Both the position numbers and the translations under genes were made by a program. Shown piece after piece: positions 54,902 through 62,836 of a DNA stretch of 64,000 nt. A model generated the notes under the pieces. It had not been told where the DNA came from and searched no databases. It saw only the letters and a program-made list of their open reading frames with translations. Each line of letters starts with the position of its first letter. Position 1 is the first letter of the stretch. The DNA comes from Longimicrobiales bacterium (GTDB lineage Bacteria > Gemmatimonadota > Gemmatimonadetes > Longimicrobiales > RSA9), in NCBI GenBank assembly GCA_035461765.1, contig DATHUY010000071.1, forward strand, positions 1 through 64,000, in the 5' to 3' direction.

Positions 54902-55408
54902 TCAGTCCCCGTGCAGCGACAGGATGTAGGCGGCGGCCTGGTTCACGCGCTCCGGCCCCAGGATGGGGCCCCACCCCGGCATGCCCTTCGCCGGGACGCC
55001 TTCCGTGATCGTACGCACCACGTCCTCCGGCGAGCTGCCGTGGATCCATTCCTCATCCGTCAGGTCCGGACCGATGCCGCCCCGCAGCTCGGGCCCGTGG
55101 CAGGCCGCACAGTTCGTCGCGTAAACCGTCTCCCCTGCTTCCGCCATGCCGGGCGTGATCGTGAACTCCGCGGGCGTCGCGGACTGCGGCCAGCGCAGGT
55201 CGGCGGCCGCGAGCTCAGCGGCGAGGGCCTTCTCCTGCGAGCGGTCTGCGATGAAGTGGTAGTGGATCGTGTACGCGAACGCCCACACAATGCAGAACCA
55301 GAACAGGCCGAGCCACCAGTCCGGCAGCGGGTTGTCGTATTCTTCAATGCCATCCGCCTCATCGGCATGGCCCAGGACCTGGTTGGGCGGCTCCTTCTTC
55401 CTGCTCAT
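54902..55408 (-). CDS. ccoP: cbb3 oxidase subunit CcoP, monohaem form
   Basis: 168 residues. The conserved N-terminal helix with its lead-in (IEEYDNPLPDWWLGLFWFCI) is followed by one periplasmic cytochrome c domain with CAACH (near residue 101) and the distal Met ligand in AKGMPGWG. Classical CcoP is about 300 residues with two haems, so one c domain is absent. It begins with an ATGA overlap on the ccoQ stop. It passes electrons to CcoO/CcoN at the periplasmic side. Confidence 0.92.
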   Translation of the reverse strand: MSRKKEPPNQVLGHADEADGIEEYDNPLPDWWLGLFWFCIVWAFAYTIHYHFIADRSQEKALAAELAAADLRWPQSATPAEFTITPGMAEAGETVYATNCAACHGPELRGGIGPDLTDEEWIHGSSPEDVVRTITEGVPAKGMPGWGPILGPERVNQAAAYILSLHGD

Positions 55409-55584
55409 GCATCATCTCCTGTCGTCAGCGGCAGCCGTGCCGCATCCTCGAATCGCGCACGGTTGCTGCCCTTGTATGCCCACCACGTCCACCCGACGAA
55501 GCATGCGACGAACAGCACCGTCATCGCGCCCATGATCCACGCGTTCTGGACGTATCCCGCCGCATCGCGATATACCGGGTTCAT
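55405..55584 (-). CDS. ccoQ: cbb3 oxidase small subunit CcoQ
   Basis: 59-residue single-helix protein on the minus strand: MNPVYRDAAGYVQNAWIMGA, helix MTVLFVACFVGWTWWAY, then KGSNRARFEDAARLPLTTGD. The WxxxxAY-K-x(4)-R-F-x-D-A-A-x-L-P-L pattern is the CcoQ hallmark. ATGA overlaps tie it to ccoO before and ccoP after. CcoQ stabilises the oxidase complex. Confidence 0.9.
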   Translation of the reverse strand: MNPVYRDAAGYVQNAWIMGAMTVLFVACFVGWTWWAYKGSNRARFEDAARLPLTTGDDA

Positions 55585-56384
55585 GATCCGCCCTCCGTCG
55601 CAGGCGCGGGCGTCGCGGCGGTCGTGGCCTCCGCCGCCTCGAGCGCACGCCGGCCGTCCTGGCCGAGCCGCTGGAGATATGCGATCAGTGCGATGATCTC
55701 GCGGTCCGGTTCGCTGTCGATCTGCGCGGCCGCGAGACTCCGCGTGATGAGAGCCGCCTGTGCGTTCAGGTGCGCGGCCACCTGCTCGATGGTCGCGTTG
55801 TCATACGGCACGCCGAGCCGACGCATCGCCACGACCGACGCCATCACGTCGCGCGGGTCGATCCGACGCTCGAGCAGGAACGCATACGGCGGCATGATGC
55901 TGCCCGGCGACGTGCTGCGCGGATCACGCATGTGCTCGTAATGCCACGCGTCCGGGTACTTGCCGCCCACACGCTGCAGGTCCGGCCCGATTCGGCGCGA
56001 GCCGAGCAGGAACGGCCGCTCGTAGACGAGCTCCCCCGCGCGCGTCCACTCGCCGTACCGCTGCAGCTCCGCGCGCATCGGCCGGATCATCTGCGAGTGG
56101 CAGACGTAGCAGCCTTCGCGGATGTAGATGTCGCGCCCGGCCAGCTCCAGCGGCGTAAACGGCGTCACGCCGGCCAAAGGCTGCGGTCCGGTCTTCACGG
56201 AGAACATGGGTACGATCTCGACGATGCCGCCGATCGAGATGACGACTGTCGTGAGCACCGCGAACAGGCCGATGCGGCCCTCGAGCAGCCGGCGATGCCA
56301 GTGCTCCTTCGCCGGCTGACGTCCGGCCGCTGCGCGGGCGTTTTCCGGTGTGCGATCCTGCGGCGTGCGCCGATCTTCCGACAT
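55581..56384 (-). CDS. ccoO: cbb3 oxidase monohaem subunit CcoO
   Basis: 267 residues. One N-terminal helix (about 34-58, GLFAVLTTVVISIGGIVEIV) anchors a periplasmic cytochrome c with CYVCH in IREGCYVCHSQMIRPMRAEL, the strongly conserved CcoO block. GSRRIGPDLQRVGGKYPDAW and the Met ligand in SIMPPYAFL follow. GAGGAG lies ahead of the ATG. It follows ccoN by 11 bp. Confidence 0.95.
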   Translation of the reverse strand: MSEDRRTPQDRTPENARAAAGRQPAKEHWHRRLLEGRIGLFAVLTTVVISIGGIVEIVPMFSVKTGPQPLAGVTPFTPLELAGRDIYIREGCYVCHSQMIRPMRAELQRYGEWTRAGELVYERPFLLGSRRIGPDLQRVGGKYPDAWHYEHMRDPRSTSPGSIMPPYAFLLERRIDPRDVMASVVAMRRLGVPYDNATIEQVAAHLNAQAALITRSLAAAQIDSEPDREIIALIAYLQRLGQDGRRALEAAEATTAATPAPATEGGS

Positions 56385-56395
56385 GACGCTCCTCC

Positions 56396-57970
56396 TCAGG
56401 CCGCAGCCGGTGTGGGTACCGACAGTCTCTCACGCCGCGCCGCGCGCACGGTGAGGACGAAGTTGATCGCCATCATTATCGCGCCGGTCAGGTACATCGT
56501 GCCGCCCGCCACACGCAGCCAGTAGAACGGCTCCAGCTGCGTCACGATCTCCGTGAAATTCGGGTACTTGAGCTGACCGGCGCCGTCCACGCCGCGCCAC
56601 ATCAGCCCCTCCATGAGCCCGGCCGCCCACATCGACACCGTGTAGAGCACGATGCCGGACGTCGCCAGCCAGAAGTGCGTCGTCGCCCAGCCCGGTCGCG
56701 CGAGCGGCCGGTTCCACAGGCGCGGTGCGAGCCAGTACAGCACCGCAAACGAGATCATGCCCACCCAGCCGAGTGCGCCGCTGTGCACGTGACCGACCAC
56801 CCAGTTCGTGAAGTGGGCGAGTCCGTTGACGGCGCGTATCGACATCATCGGGCCTTCGAACGTGCTCATGCCGTAGAAGCTGACCGCGACCACCATGAAC
56901 TTCAGGATCGGATCGGTGCGCACGCGGTCCCACGCGCCGCGCAGCGTCAGCAGCCCGTTCAGCATGCCGCCCCATGACGGTGCGAGCAGCATGATGCTGA
57001 ACACCATGCCGAGTGTCTGCGCCCACTCCGGCAGGGCCGAGTACAGCAGATGGTGGGGGCCCGCCCAGATGTAGAGGAACACGAGCGCCCAGAAGTGCAC
57101 GATCGACAGGCGGTAACTGTATACCGGCCGTTCCGCCGCGCGCGGCAGGAAGTAGTACATGAGACCGAGCAGCGGTGTCGTCAGGAAGAAGCCCACGGCG
57201 TTGTGGCCGTACCACCACTGCACCAGGCCGTCCGTCATGCCCGCGAACACAGGGTAGGAGCGGCCGATCGTCGCCGGGATCGCGAGGCTGTTGACGATGT
57301 GCAGCACGGGGATCGTGATGACGAACGAGATGTAGAACCAGATCGCGACATACAGGTGCTCGACCCTGCGGCGCGCGATCGTGCCGAAGAAGTTGATCGC
57401 GAAGAGCACCCAGACCACCGTGATGAGCACGTCGAGTGGCCAGATCAGCTCGGCGTATTCCTTCGACTGCGTCATGCCGAGCGGCAGTGTGATGGCCGCA
57501 CCGACGATGATCGCCTGCCAGCCCCAGAAGTGCAGCTTCGAGAGCGTATCATTGAACATCCGCGTCTTCAGCAGGCGCTGGAGCGAGTAGTAGATGCCCG
57601 TGAAGCAGATGTTGCCGGTGAACGCGAATACCACCGCGTTCGTGTGGAGCGGCCGCAGCCGGCCGAACGTCGTGTATGGCGAGTTGAGATTGGCCGGCCA
57701 CCACGCCAGCTGCAGCGCGATGATCACACCGACCAGCATCCCCACCAGCGCCCATACCACCGTCGCAATGAAGAAGAGGCGCACGATGTCATCATCGTAC
57801 GCCGGGCTCACCGAGGTCGGTACTTTCGTCCGTTCCATGCGCGGCAGCGTCGCCACGCCTCCTCCAGAAGATGAGAATGGGAGGGAACCGGAGCTTCCCC
57901 CCATCAGCGGCTGGGCGCCGCTCCCACTCCCGGCCCCGCTCCCACCCTCATCCCGGTTCGAATCAGCCAC
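56396..57970 (-). CDS. ccoN: cbb3 oxidase catalytic subunit CcoN
   Basis: About 524 residues, twelve helices. Catalytic subunit that reduces oxygen with high affinity. Haem and copper ligands are visible: RPLHTNAVVFAF (low-spin haem His), SIVHFWALVF and WAGPHHLLYSA (CuB site), and VGHVHSGALGW (haem ligands). GTG 57970 is chosen because AGGAGGAG lies nine bases ahead. It gives a Ser/Gly-rich N-terminal extension of about 45 residues not found in most CcoN. ATG 57838 would give the usual length. The extension is encoded by an imperfect palindrome. First gene of the ccoNOQPGHIS run. Confidence 0.95.
   Translation of the reverse strand: MADSNRDEGGSGAGSGSGAQPLMGGSSGSLPFSSSGGGVATLPRMERTKVPTSVSPAYDDDIVRLFFIATVVWALVGMLVGVIIALQLAWWPANLNSPYTTFGRLRPLHTNAVVFAFTGNICFTGIYYSLQRLLKTRMFNDTLSKLHFWGWQAIIVGAAITLPLGMTQSKEYAELIWPLDVLITVVWVLFAINFFGTIARRRVEHLYVAIWFYISFVITIPVLHIVNSLAIPATIGRSYPVFAGMTDGLVQWWYGHNAVGFFLTTPLLGLMYYFLPRAAERPVYSYRLSIVHFWALVFLYIWAGPHHLLYSALPEWAQTLGMVFSIMLLAPSWGGMLNGLLTLRGAWDRVRTDPILKFMVVAVSFYGMSTFEGPMMSIRAVNGLAHFTNWVVGHVHSGALGWVGMISFAVLYWLAPRLWNRPLARPGWATTHFWLATSGIVLYTVSMWAAGLMEGLMWRGVDGAGQLKYPNFTEIVTQLEPFYWLRVAGGTMYLTGAIMMAINFVLTVRAARRERLSVPTPAAA
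57870..57952. repeat. Imperfect palindrome within the predicted 5' end of ccoN
   Basis: Arms at 57870-57891 and 57930-57952 share GATGAG, TGGGAG and CCGG in the same order, with small differences between. The words resemble GGGAGCGGG of the intergenic elements at 6.3 and 10.9 kb. It encodes the Ser/Gly-rich extension of CcoN. Confidence 0.45.
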
Positions 57971-58151
57971 GGTACGCGTCTCCTCCTGCATCGGGTTCGA
58001 CTTCGCGCGGAAGCGCGAGCAGCAGAAATAGCCGGATTTCGGGATGTGGCTACAAGCGGGAAACGCCCGCATCGGACGTGGGGAAATACCCTACGCGCGC
58101 AGGGGGATTCTCCTGATTGAGAAGCGGCGAGCGGGTGTGCGAACGTCGTGC

Positions 58152-58790
58152 ATGAACATCATTGTCGCCGCAGCGCTGGCCGGCATGCTCGCGACGCCGC
58201 ACTGCGCGGCCATGTGCGGTGGCTTCGCCACGCTCTGCGCCCGGCCCCGGAGCGGCCTCGCCGGGTGGCACATCGGGCGCCTCGCGACGTACGCGGCGCT
58301 CGGCGCGATCGCCGGCAGCGTGGGCGGCCTGATCCCCGGCCCCGCATGGCTGCCCGCGGCACTGGCGACCGCGCTGCTGGTATGGTTCGCAGCCGCCCTC
58401 GCCGGCCTCGTACCGCAGCCGGCACTCCGCATACCCGGCCTCTCACGCGCCGCGCAGCTCGTCGCGCGCCGCGATGCCGTCGCCGCGCGGGTCGTGTTCG
58501 GATCGCTCACGGGCCTGCTGCCCTGCGGCATGGTATACGCCGCACTCGGCATGGCCGTCGCCGCGGGCGGCGCGGTCACCGGGGCCGGAGTCATGCTCGC
58601 GTTCGGCGCCGCCACCATTCCCGGCCTGACGATCCTGTCGATCGGCCTTCAGAGGATCGCGCTGAGGAGTCTCTGGACGCGCCGCGTCGTCGCTATCCTG
58701 ATCCTGATCCTCGGCCTCTGGTCCGTAAGCATGCGTGCAACTGCCCATGCGCCGGCCGCACAGGCCATGGAGGCGCACCAGTCACACTAA
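58152..58790 (+). CDS. Sulfite exporter TauE/SafE-like (DsbD_2) membrane protein linked to cbb3 oxidase
   Basis: 212 residues, six predicted helices. Two Pro/Cys motifs in mirrored halves, TPHCAAMCGGF near residue 16 and TGLLPCGMVYAAL near 122, mark the SafE/DsbD_2 (PF13386) family. Members often sit beside ccoNOQP and ccoGHIS and may move copper or reducing power across the membrane. It is divergent from ccoN across 181 bp, so a shared control region is likely; I see no complete FNR box there. A His at the C-terminus (EAHQSH) could bind metal. Confidence 0.85.
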   Translation: MNIIVAAALAGMLATPHCAAMCGGFATLCARPRSGLAGWHIGRLATYAALGAIAGSVGGLIPGPAWLPAALATALLVWFAAALAGLVPQPALRIPGLSRAAQLVARRDAVAARVVFGSLTGLLPCGMVYAALGMAVAAGGAVTGAGVMLAFGAATIPGLTILSIGLQRIALRSLWTRRVVAILILILGLWSVSMRATAHAPAAQAMEAHQSH

Positions 58791-58895
58791 CGGCGACTGC
58801 CTCGACTCCCGGCCGCTACGCCGTCGGTGCCGGGCGCCCGCCGCCGATCAGCGGCACCTGACCCCGCGCGCGCCTTCCGTTAGATTCGACGCGCG

Positions 58896-60002
58896 ATGAC
58901 AAGAAGAACCGGCACCGCGGACCTCCCGCTCCATACCGGCCGCGCCCCCGCCTGGCTGTTCGACCGCATGAAGCAGCTCGCGCCCGCGATCGTCGAAGCG
59001 ATCGTCGTGGACCGCGGCCCTGCCGCCGTCCTGGAGCGCCTCTCCGATCCGCACTGGTTCCAGGCGTTCGGCTGTGTGCTCGGCTTCGACTGGCACTCGA
59101 GCGGCGTGACGACCACCGTGTGCGGTGCCCTCAAGGACGGGCTCGCCGGCCGCGAAGCGGATACCGGCATTTACGTCGCTGGCGGCAAGGGGAAGACGTC
59201 ACGCAGGACACCGCAGGAGCTGGTTGCGATCGGCGGGCGTACCGGCCTCGATGGCAACCGTCTGGCCTATACGAGCCGGATGACGGCAAAGGTGGACAGC
59301 GCCGCGGTGCAGGACGGCTTCGACCTTTACCATCACTCGTTTTTCGTCGCGAGCTCGGGCGAGTGGGCCGTGGTGCAGCAGGGTATGCGCGACCGCGACG
59401 GCTCCGCGCGGCGCTACCACTGGCTGGGCAGCCGTACCGCGGATCTCGTCAACGAACCGCATGCGGCGGTCGCCTCGGATGTGCGGAGCGAGTCCGTGCT
59501 GAACCTGGTCGCGGCGGAGTCGAACGCGACGCGCGACGCAGCCGCACGATTCGCCGGAGAGGATCCACGACACACGGCGAAGGAGATTGCGCGCGCGATC
59601 ACGCTCGAGCTGCCGCGTCGTCACTGGGTGGACATCGAGCGCGACATCAACCCGCGACATCTGAAGGCCGTGCTGCTCAGCACCTGGCAGACCGCACCCG
59701 CCGACTTCGAGACGCTGCTTGCAGTGAAAGGTGTCGGTCCCGCCACGCTGCGCGCGCTGGCGCTCATCTCGGAGCTGCTGTACGGCGCCCCCGCGAGCAG
59801 TCGGGACCCCGCCCGCTACAGCTTCGCGCACGGCGGCAAGGACGGCTTCCCGTTCCCTGTCGATCGCAGGACGTACGACGGCTCGATCGAGTTCCTGAGG
59901 GATGCCCTCGGTCGCGCCCGCATCGGCAGCAGCGACCGGCTGCACGCGCTGAAGCGGCTCGGCCAGTGGCAAACGAACAAGCCGGTCAGCTCGCGCTCCT
60001 AA
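58896..60002 (+). CDS. DUF763-domain protein
   Basis: 368 residues, soluble. The DUF763 family (PF05559) is seen in the start RTGTADLPLHTGRAPAWLF, DPHWFQAFGCVLGFDWHSSG, and LYHHSFFVASSGEWAVVQQG followed by MRDRDGSARRYHW. A helix-hairpin-helix-like motif (LLAVKGVGPATLRALALISE near residue 275) suggests contact with nucleic acid. DUF763 is common in archaea and thermophiles and has no assigned function. The gene stands alone, convergent with the zinc-ribbon gene 50 bp on. Confidence 0.88.
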   Translation: MTRRTGTADLPLHTGRAPAWLFDRMKQLAPAIVEAIVVDRGPAAVLERLSDPHWFQAFGCVLGFDWHSSGVTTTVCGALKDGLAGREADTGIYVAGGKGKTSRRTPQELVAIGGRTGLDGNRLAYTSRMTAKVDSAAVQDGFDLYHHSFFVASSGEWAVVQQGMRDRDGSARRYHWLGSRTADLVNEPHAAVASDVRSESVLNLVAAESNATRDAAARFAGEDPRHTAKEIARAITLELPRRHWVDIERDINPRHLKAVLLSTWQTAPADFETLLAVKGVGPATLRALALISELLYGAPASSRDPARYSFAHGGKDGFPFPVDRRTYDGSIEFLRDALGRARIGSSDRLHALKRLGQWQTNKPVSSRS

Positions 60003-60052
60003 CCGCACGGGTCGCCGGCACCGGCGTGGCAGCGGCGCGCCGGCTAACGCCG

Positions 60053-60577
60053 CTAGCTGCGCTTCCGGTCGCGCCAGTCGCTCGCGGCGGGCGACCACGT
60101 CTGCGGCGGACGGCCGCCCAGCTCCGCGGCCGGCGGTGGCGCGGCCGCCTGCACGATCGCCGAGCGACGCAGTGACTCCTCCACCACCGGCGCCTCGCCG
60201 ATCTCCAGCCACAGCTCCGCACGGCACTGCGCGCATGTGATGGTGTGCGGGATGTACAATACGGTGCCCCGCTTCAGCTCGAGCGCGCTCTCACAGCGTG
60301 GACAGGTTCCCCGCAGATGCACGACTTCCCATTCCGCTACCCAGGCGCGGCGCGTGAAGTACAGGCCGAGCAGGAACACGACGGCGGCCGGCTCGAGGTG
60401 CGGCGGGATCAGGAATCCGAGCGGCGTCGCCACGCCCACGCCGGCGAACGTGAGGAGCGTCCGCATGACGCGCTCGGAGCGCGTCCTGTGGAATGCCACG
60501 AGGTCCGCGGCAGTCGCGTACACGCCCGTGCTGCCGATCCGCGCCGCCACCTGCTCCGCACCATCAGGAATGGTCAT
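60053..60577 (-). CDS. Membrane protein with zinc ribbon
   Basis: About 174 residues (ATG 60577; an upstream ATG 60604 would add nine). Two predicted helices near residues 40-75 (LLTFAGVGVATPLGFLIPP and a second ending LLGLYFTRRAW) precede a zinc ribbon with CPRC and CAQC (about 91-120), then a Pro/Ala-rich tail with SAIVQAAAPPPAAELGG. Not assigned to a known family. Function unknown. Confidence 0.7.
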   Translation of the reverse strand: MTIPDGAEQVAARIGSTGVYATAADLVAFHRTRSERVMRTLLTFAGVGVATPLGFLIPPHLEPAAVVFLLGLYFTRRAWVAEWEVVHLRGTCPRCESALELKRGTVLYIPHTITCAQCRAELWLEIGEAPVVEESLRRSAIVQAAAPPPAAELGGRPPQTWSPAASDWRDRKRS

Positions 60578-60761
60578 CGATTCTCGATACAGGCTCGGAT
60601 GCATATCGCGCCGCCGCGGGCGCAGCGTATACTAATCGTGAGCCATACGCCGCCGTCAATAGGCGCGCTGCACGGCAGGACCGGGCCCCGTGCTTTCCGC
60701 TGGCCTGCACCCTGCATGCAACTCGGGGCCTCAATCCTTTGAACGATCCACAGGAGACGAC

Positions 60762-61343
60762 ATGAGACGACTCGGGGTGATGATGGCAGCGGCCGCCGTG
60801 GGCTTCGCCGCATGCGAGCCGGCGGACACCGCGCCGGAGCCGGCCGTGCGCGATACGACTGCCGCGGTGCCGGACCAGTCGGCCGCGGAGGAGCGGATCG
60901 AGGTGCAGCTGATGGATTCGACGGGCGAGCAGGTCGGCGTATCCCACCTGTCGCAGCAGGGCGACGGCGTCGAAGTGCACATCCGCGTCGCGAACCTGGA
61001 GCCGGGCAGCGAGCATGGGCTCCATTTCCATGAGAACGGCACGTGCGAGCCGCCGACGTTCGAATCGGCGGGCGGTCACTTCAACCCGACCGGCATGCAG
61101 CACGGCCTCGAGAATCCCCAGGGTCCGCACGTGGGCGACATGCCGAACATCCGCGCCGGCGAGAACGGCGTCGCGGACACGACGTTCGTGAAGCCGAACA
61201 CGCTGCTGCGCGGCGATTCGACATCGCTGCAGCGGCCGGGCGGCATCGCGCTCGTCGTGCATGCGGGACCGGACGACATGCGCACCGATCCGTCCGGCGA
61301 CTCCGGCGCGCGCATCGCCTGCGGCGTGGTCAGGATCCAGTAG
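60762..61343 (+). CDS. sodC: Cu/Zn superoxide dismutase lipoprotein
   Basis: 193 residues. ATG 60762 with AGGAG ahead gives a signal peptide and lipobox (GFAAC, Cys near 18). Family blocks are GLHFHENGTCEPP (copper His pair and disulfide Cys), SAGGHFNPTGMQHG and PHVGDMPNI (zinc site and bridging His), IALVVHAGPDDMRTDPSGDS, and GARIACGVV with the second disulfide Cys. It converts superoxide to peroxide and oxygen outside the cytoplasm. Bacterial SodC lipoproteins of this kind protect the envelope. Confidence 0.95.
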   Translation: MRRLGVMMAAAAVGFAACEPADTAPEPAVRDTTAAVPDQSAAEERIEVQLMDSTGEQVGVSHLSQQGDGVEVHIRVANLEPGSEHGLHFHENGTCEPPTFESAGGHFNPTGMQHGLENPQGPHVGDMPNIRAGENGVADTTFVKPNTLLRGDSTSLQRPGGIALVVHAGPDDMRTDPSGDSGARIACGVVRIQ

Positions 61344-61355
61344 CCCGAGGGCGGT

Positions 61356-61410
61356 CGGGCCGGCGTCAGCCTGCGGCGCTGTACAGCCCACCGCAGGCTG
61401 CCCCGGCCCG
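61356..61410. terminator. Bidirectional terminator between sodC and the DinB-like gene
   Basis: Perfect 10-bp stem (CAGCCTGCGG at 61367-61376 and CCGCAGGCTG at 61391-61400), extended by a perfect 8-bp outer stem (CGGGCCGG and CCGGCCCG) across a small internal loop. It fills the gap between two convergent genes. Confidence 0.65.
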
Positions 61411-61414
61411 GACG

Positions 61415-61942
61415 CTACCAGCCTTCCCGCTCGCGCAGTGCCGTGATGTGCGCGACGTGATGACGGCCGTGCCACGAGTACATCTCGATGAGCACGGCCA
61501 TCGTCATCAAGCCGCTATCCGGGTGTATGAGCCGCCGCGCATAGTCCGCCTCACTCATGCCACGCAGCACGCCCAGCCAGCGCGCGTGCAGTGCAGCCAG
61601 CAGATCGAGCGACACATCGATCGGGCCGAGCCGCGGAAACGTCAGGTTCGCCCACGCCTTCTCATCATATGGCCGGATCGTCGGCTCCGTCTCAGTCAGC
61701 GCCAGGCACGTCCGTACATACGCATTCACGTGGCTGTCGGGGACGTGATGCACCACCTGCCGCACCGTCCAGCCGCCGTCGCGATACGGCGTGTCCAGCT
61801 GCGCATCGCTCAGACCTGCCACCGCCTCACGCAGCCGGGCCGGAGCCTCCTCGATCGTCCTCAGCCAGTCGCGCCGGTCCGCAGGCTCCGGCACGGCAGT
61901 CGGCTTGAATCGGCCTATGGGGTAGCTCAGGTCTTTGCTCAT
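61415..61942 (-). CDS. DinB/YfiT-like metal-dependent protein (bacillithiol-transferase type fold)
   Basis: 175 residues; ATG 61942 has GGGAG close ahead. The DinB four-helix fold is shown by YPIGRFKPTAVPEPADR, GGWTVRQVVHHVPDSHVNAY and the C-terminal MYSWHGRHHVAHITAL, whose three histidines (in VHH and WHGRHH) bind a metal. The N-terminus matches the YfiT/BstA group, some members of which transfer low-molecular-weight thiols. The thiol used by this organism is unknown. Confidence 0.87.
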   Translation of the reverse strand: MSKDLSYPIGRFKPTAVPEPADRRDWLRTIEEAPARLREAVAGLSDAQLDTPYRDGGWTVRQVVHHVPDSHVNAYVRTCLALTETEPTIRPYDEKAWANLTFPRLGPIDVSLDLLAALHARWLGVLRGMSEADYARRLIHPDSGLMTMAVLIEMYSWHGRHHVAHITALREREGW

Positions 61943-62198
61943 CGTTCTCCCGTTGCGGTGGTCCCGCTCGAATGGCGGCATGCGGCAATCTGACAGGCCC
62001 GAAACCCCGCCACAACGCCCGCCGCGGCCGCTGATACTGGCATCGACCCCACGCCCGCGTGCGTGCCCGCGTGCGCGCCCGTCCGTCTACGGGCCGCTCC
62101 TCACACTCAGACGGCCCGGCTCGCGGTCATCACGGAAACACGCCGGCGCCGGTTCGCGAAACTTGACGGGAACGGTCTCCCGGGGCGATCCTGCCTCC

Positions 62199-62558
62199 AT
62201 GAAGTTTCTCATCCGTCTGGTCCTCGCCGCGGCCGCCCTCTGGGCCACCGTCTACCTCGTGCCGGGGATCACGTACAACGGGCCACTGCTCCACCTGCTC
62301 ATCGTCGCGATCGTCTTCGGCCTCGTCAACGCCCTCATCCGGCCGCTCCTCGTCGCGCTCACCTGTCCGCTGATCATACTGACGCTCGGCCTCTTCGCCC
62401 TGGTGCTCAACGGCCTGATGCTGTGGCTCACGAGCGCACTGTCGGGCGCGCTCGGCATCGGATTCCACATCAGCGGCTTCGTCCCCGCTTTCATCGGCGG
62501 CCTCGTGTTCGGCATCGTCAGCGCGATACTGAACATCTTCGTGAGCGACGACGACTGA
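62199..62558 (+). CDS. YvlD-type membrane protein (phage holin family 4 / DUF360)
   Basis: 119 residues with four predicted helices: LIRLVLAAAALWATVYLVPG, LHLLIVAIVFGLVNALIRPL, TCPLIILTLGLFALVLNGLM and the C-terminal PAFIGGLVFGIVSAILNIFV. The motif GLVNALIRPLL and the following LTLGLFALVLNGLMLWLTS are diagnostic of PF04020. Although the family is called phage holin, most members are chromosomal membrane proteins without phage context, and no phage gene is near. Function unknown. Confidence 0.88.
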   Translation: MKFLIRLVLAAAALWATVYLVPGITYNGPLLHLLIVAIVFGLVNALIRPLLVALTCPLIILTLGLFALVLNGLMLWLTSALSGALGIGFHISGFVPAFIGGLVFGIVSAILNIFVSDDD

Positions 62559-62736
62559 TCGCGAGCTGCAGGCCCGCAGTCCATCCCGCGCGTCTTCATG
62601 ACGTCGCGTATGTCCCTATCCCGTCACAATTTCGCATCTCGCACGTTACGTCTGGACAGCTCGTCCGTGCCGGACGACAGCGACCCTGCACTCGTGTCGT
62701 TTCGTCTCGCGCAGCGGACCGTCTGCAGCAAGTCCG

Positions 62737-62765
62737 TTGCTGTGACGGGATTTCTGACTTACTGT
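62737..62765 (+). promoter_or_regulatory. Possible promoter of the SusC-like gene
   Basis: TTGCTG (62737-62742) and TACTGT (62760-62765) are 17 bp apart. The match to consensus is moderate. Transcription would begin about 65 bp before the ATG at 62837. The rest of the 278-bp gap holds no gene I can support. Confidence 0.35.
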
Positions 62766-62836
62766 CACGCTCTCGCCGATGGCGGGATTTTCTCGTAACC
62801 GGACCGATGTCGTATCCACGTACCAGGAGTGTGCTC

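Noticed and set aside
57971-58151. FNR box controlling ccoN and the SafE-like gene
   Set aside because: No TTGAT-N4-ATCAA-like site was found; only partial matches such as TGATTGAG.
62199-62558. Prophage holin
   Set aside because: The family name is historical; no lysin, structural or integrase gene is near, and the protein is the common YvlD type.
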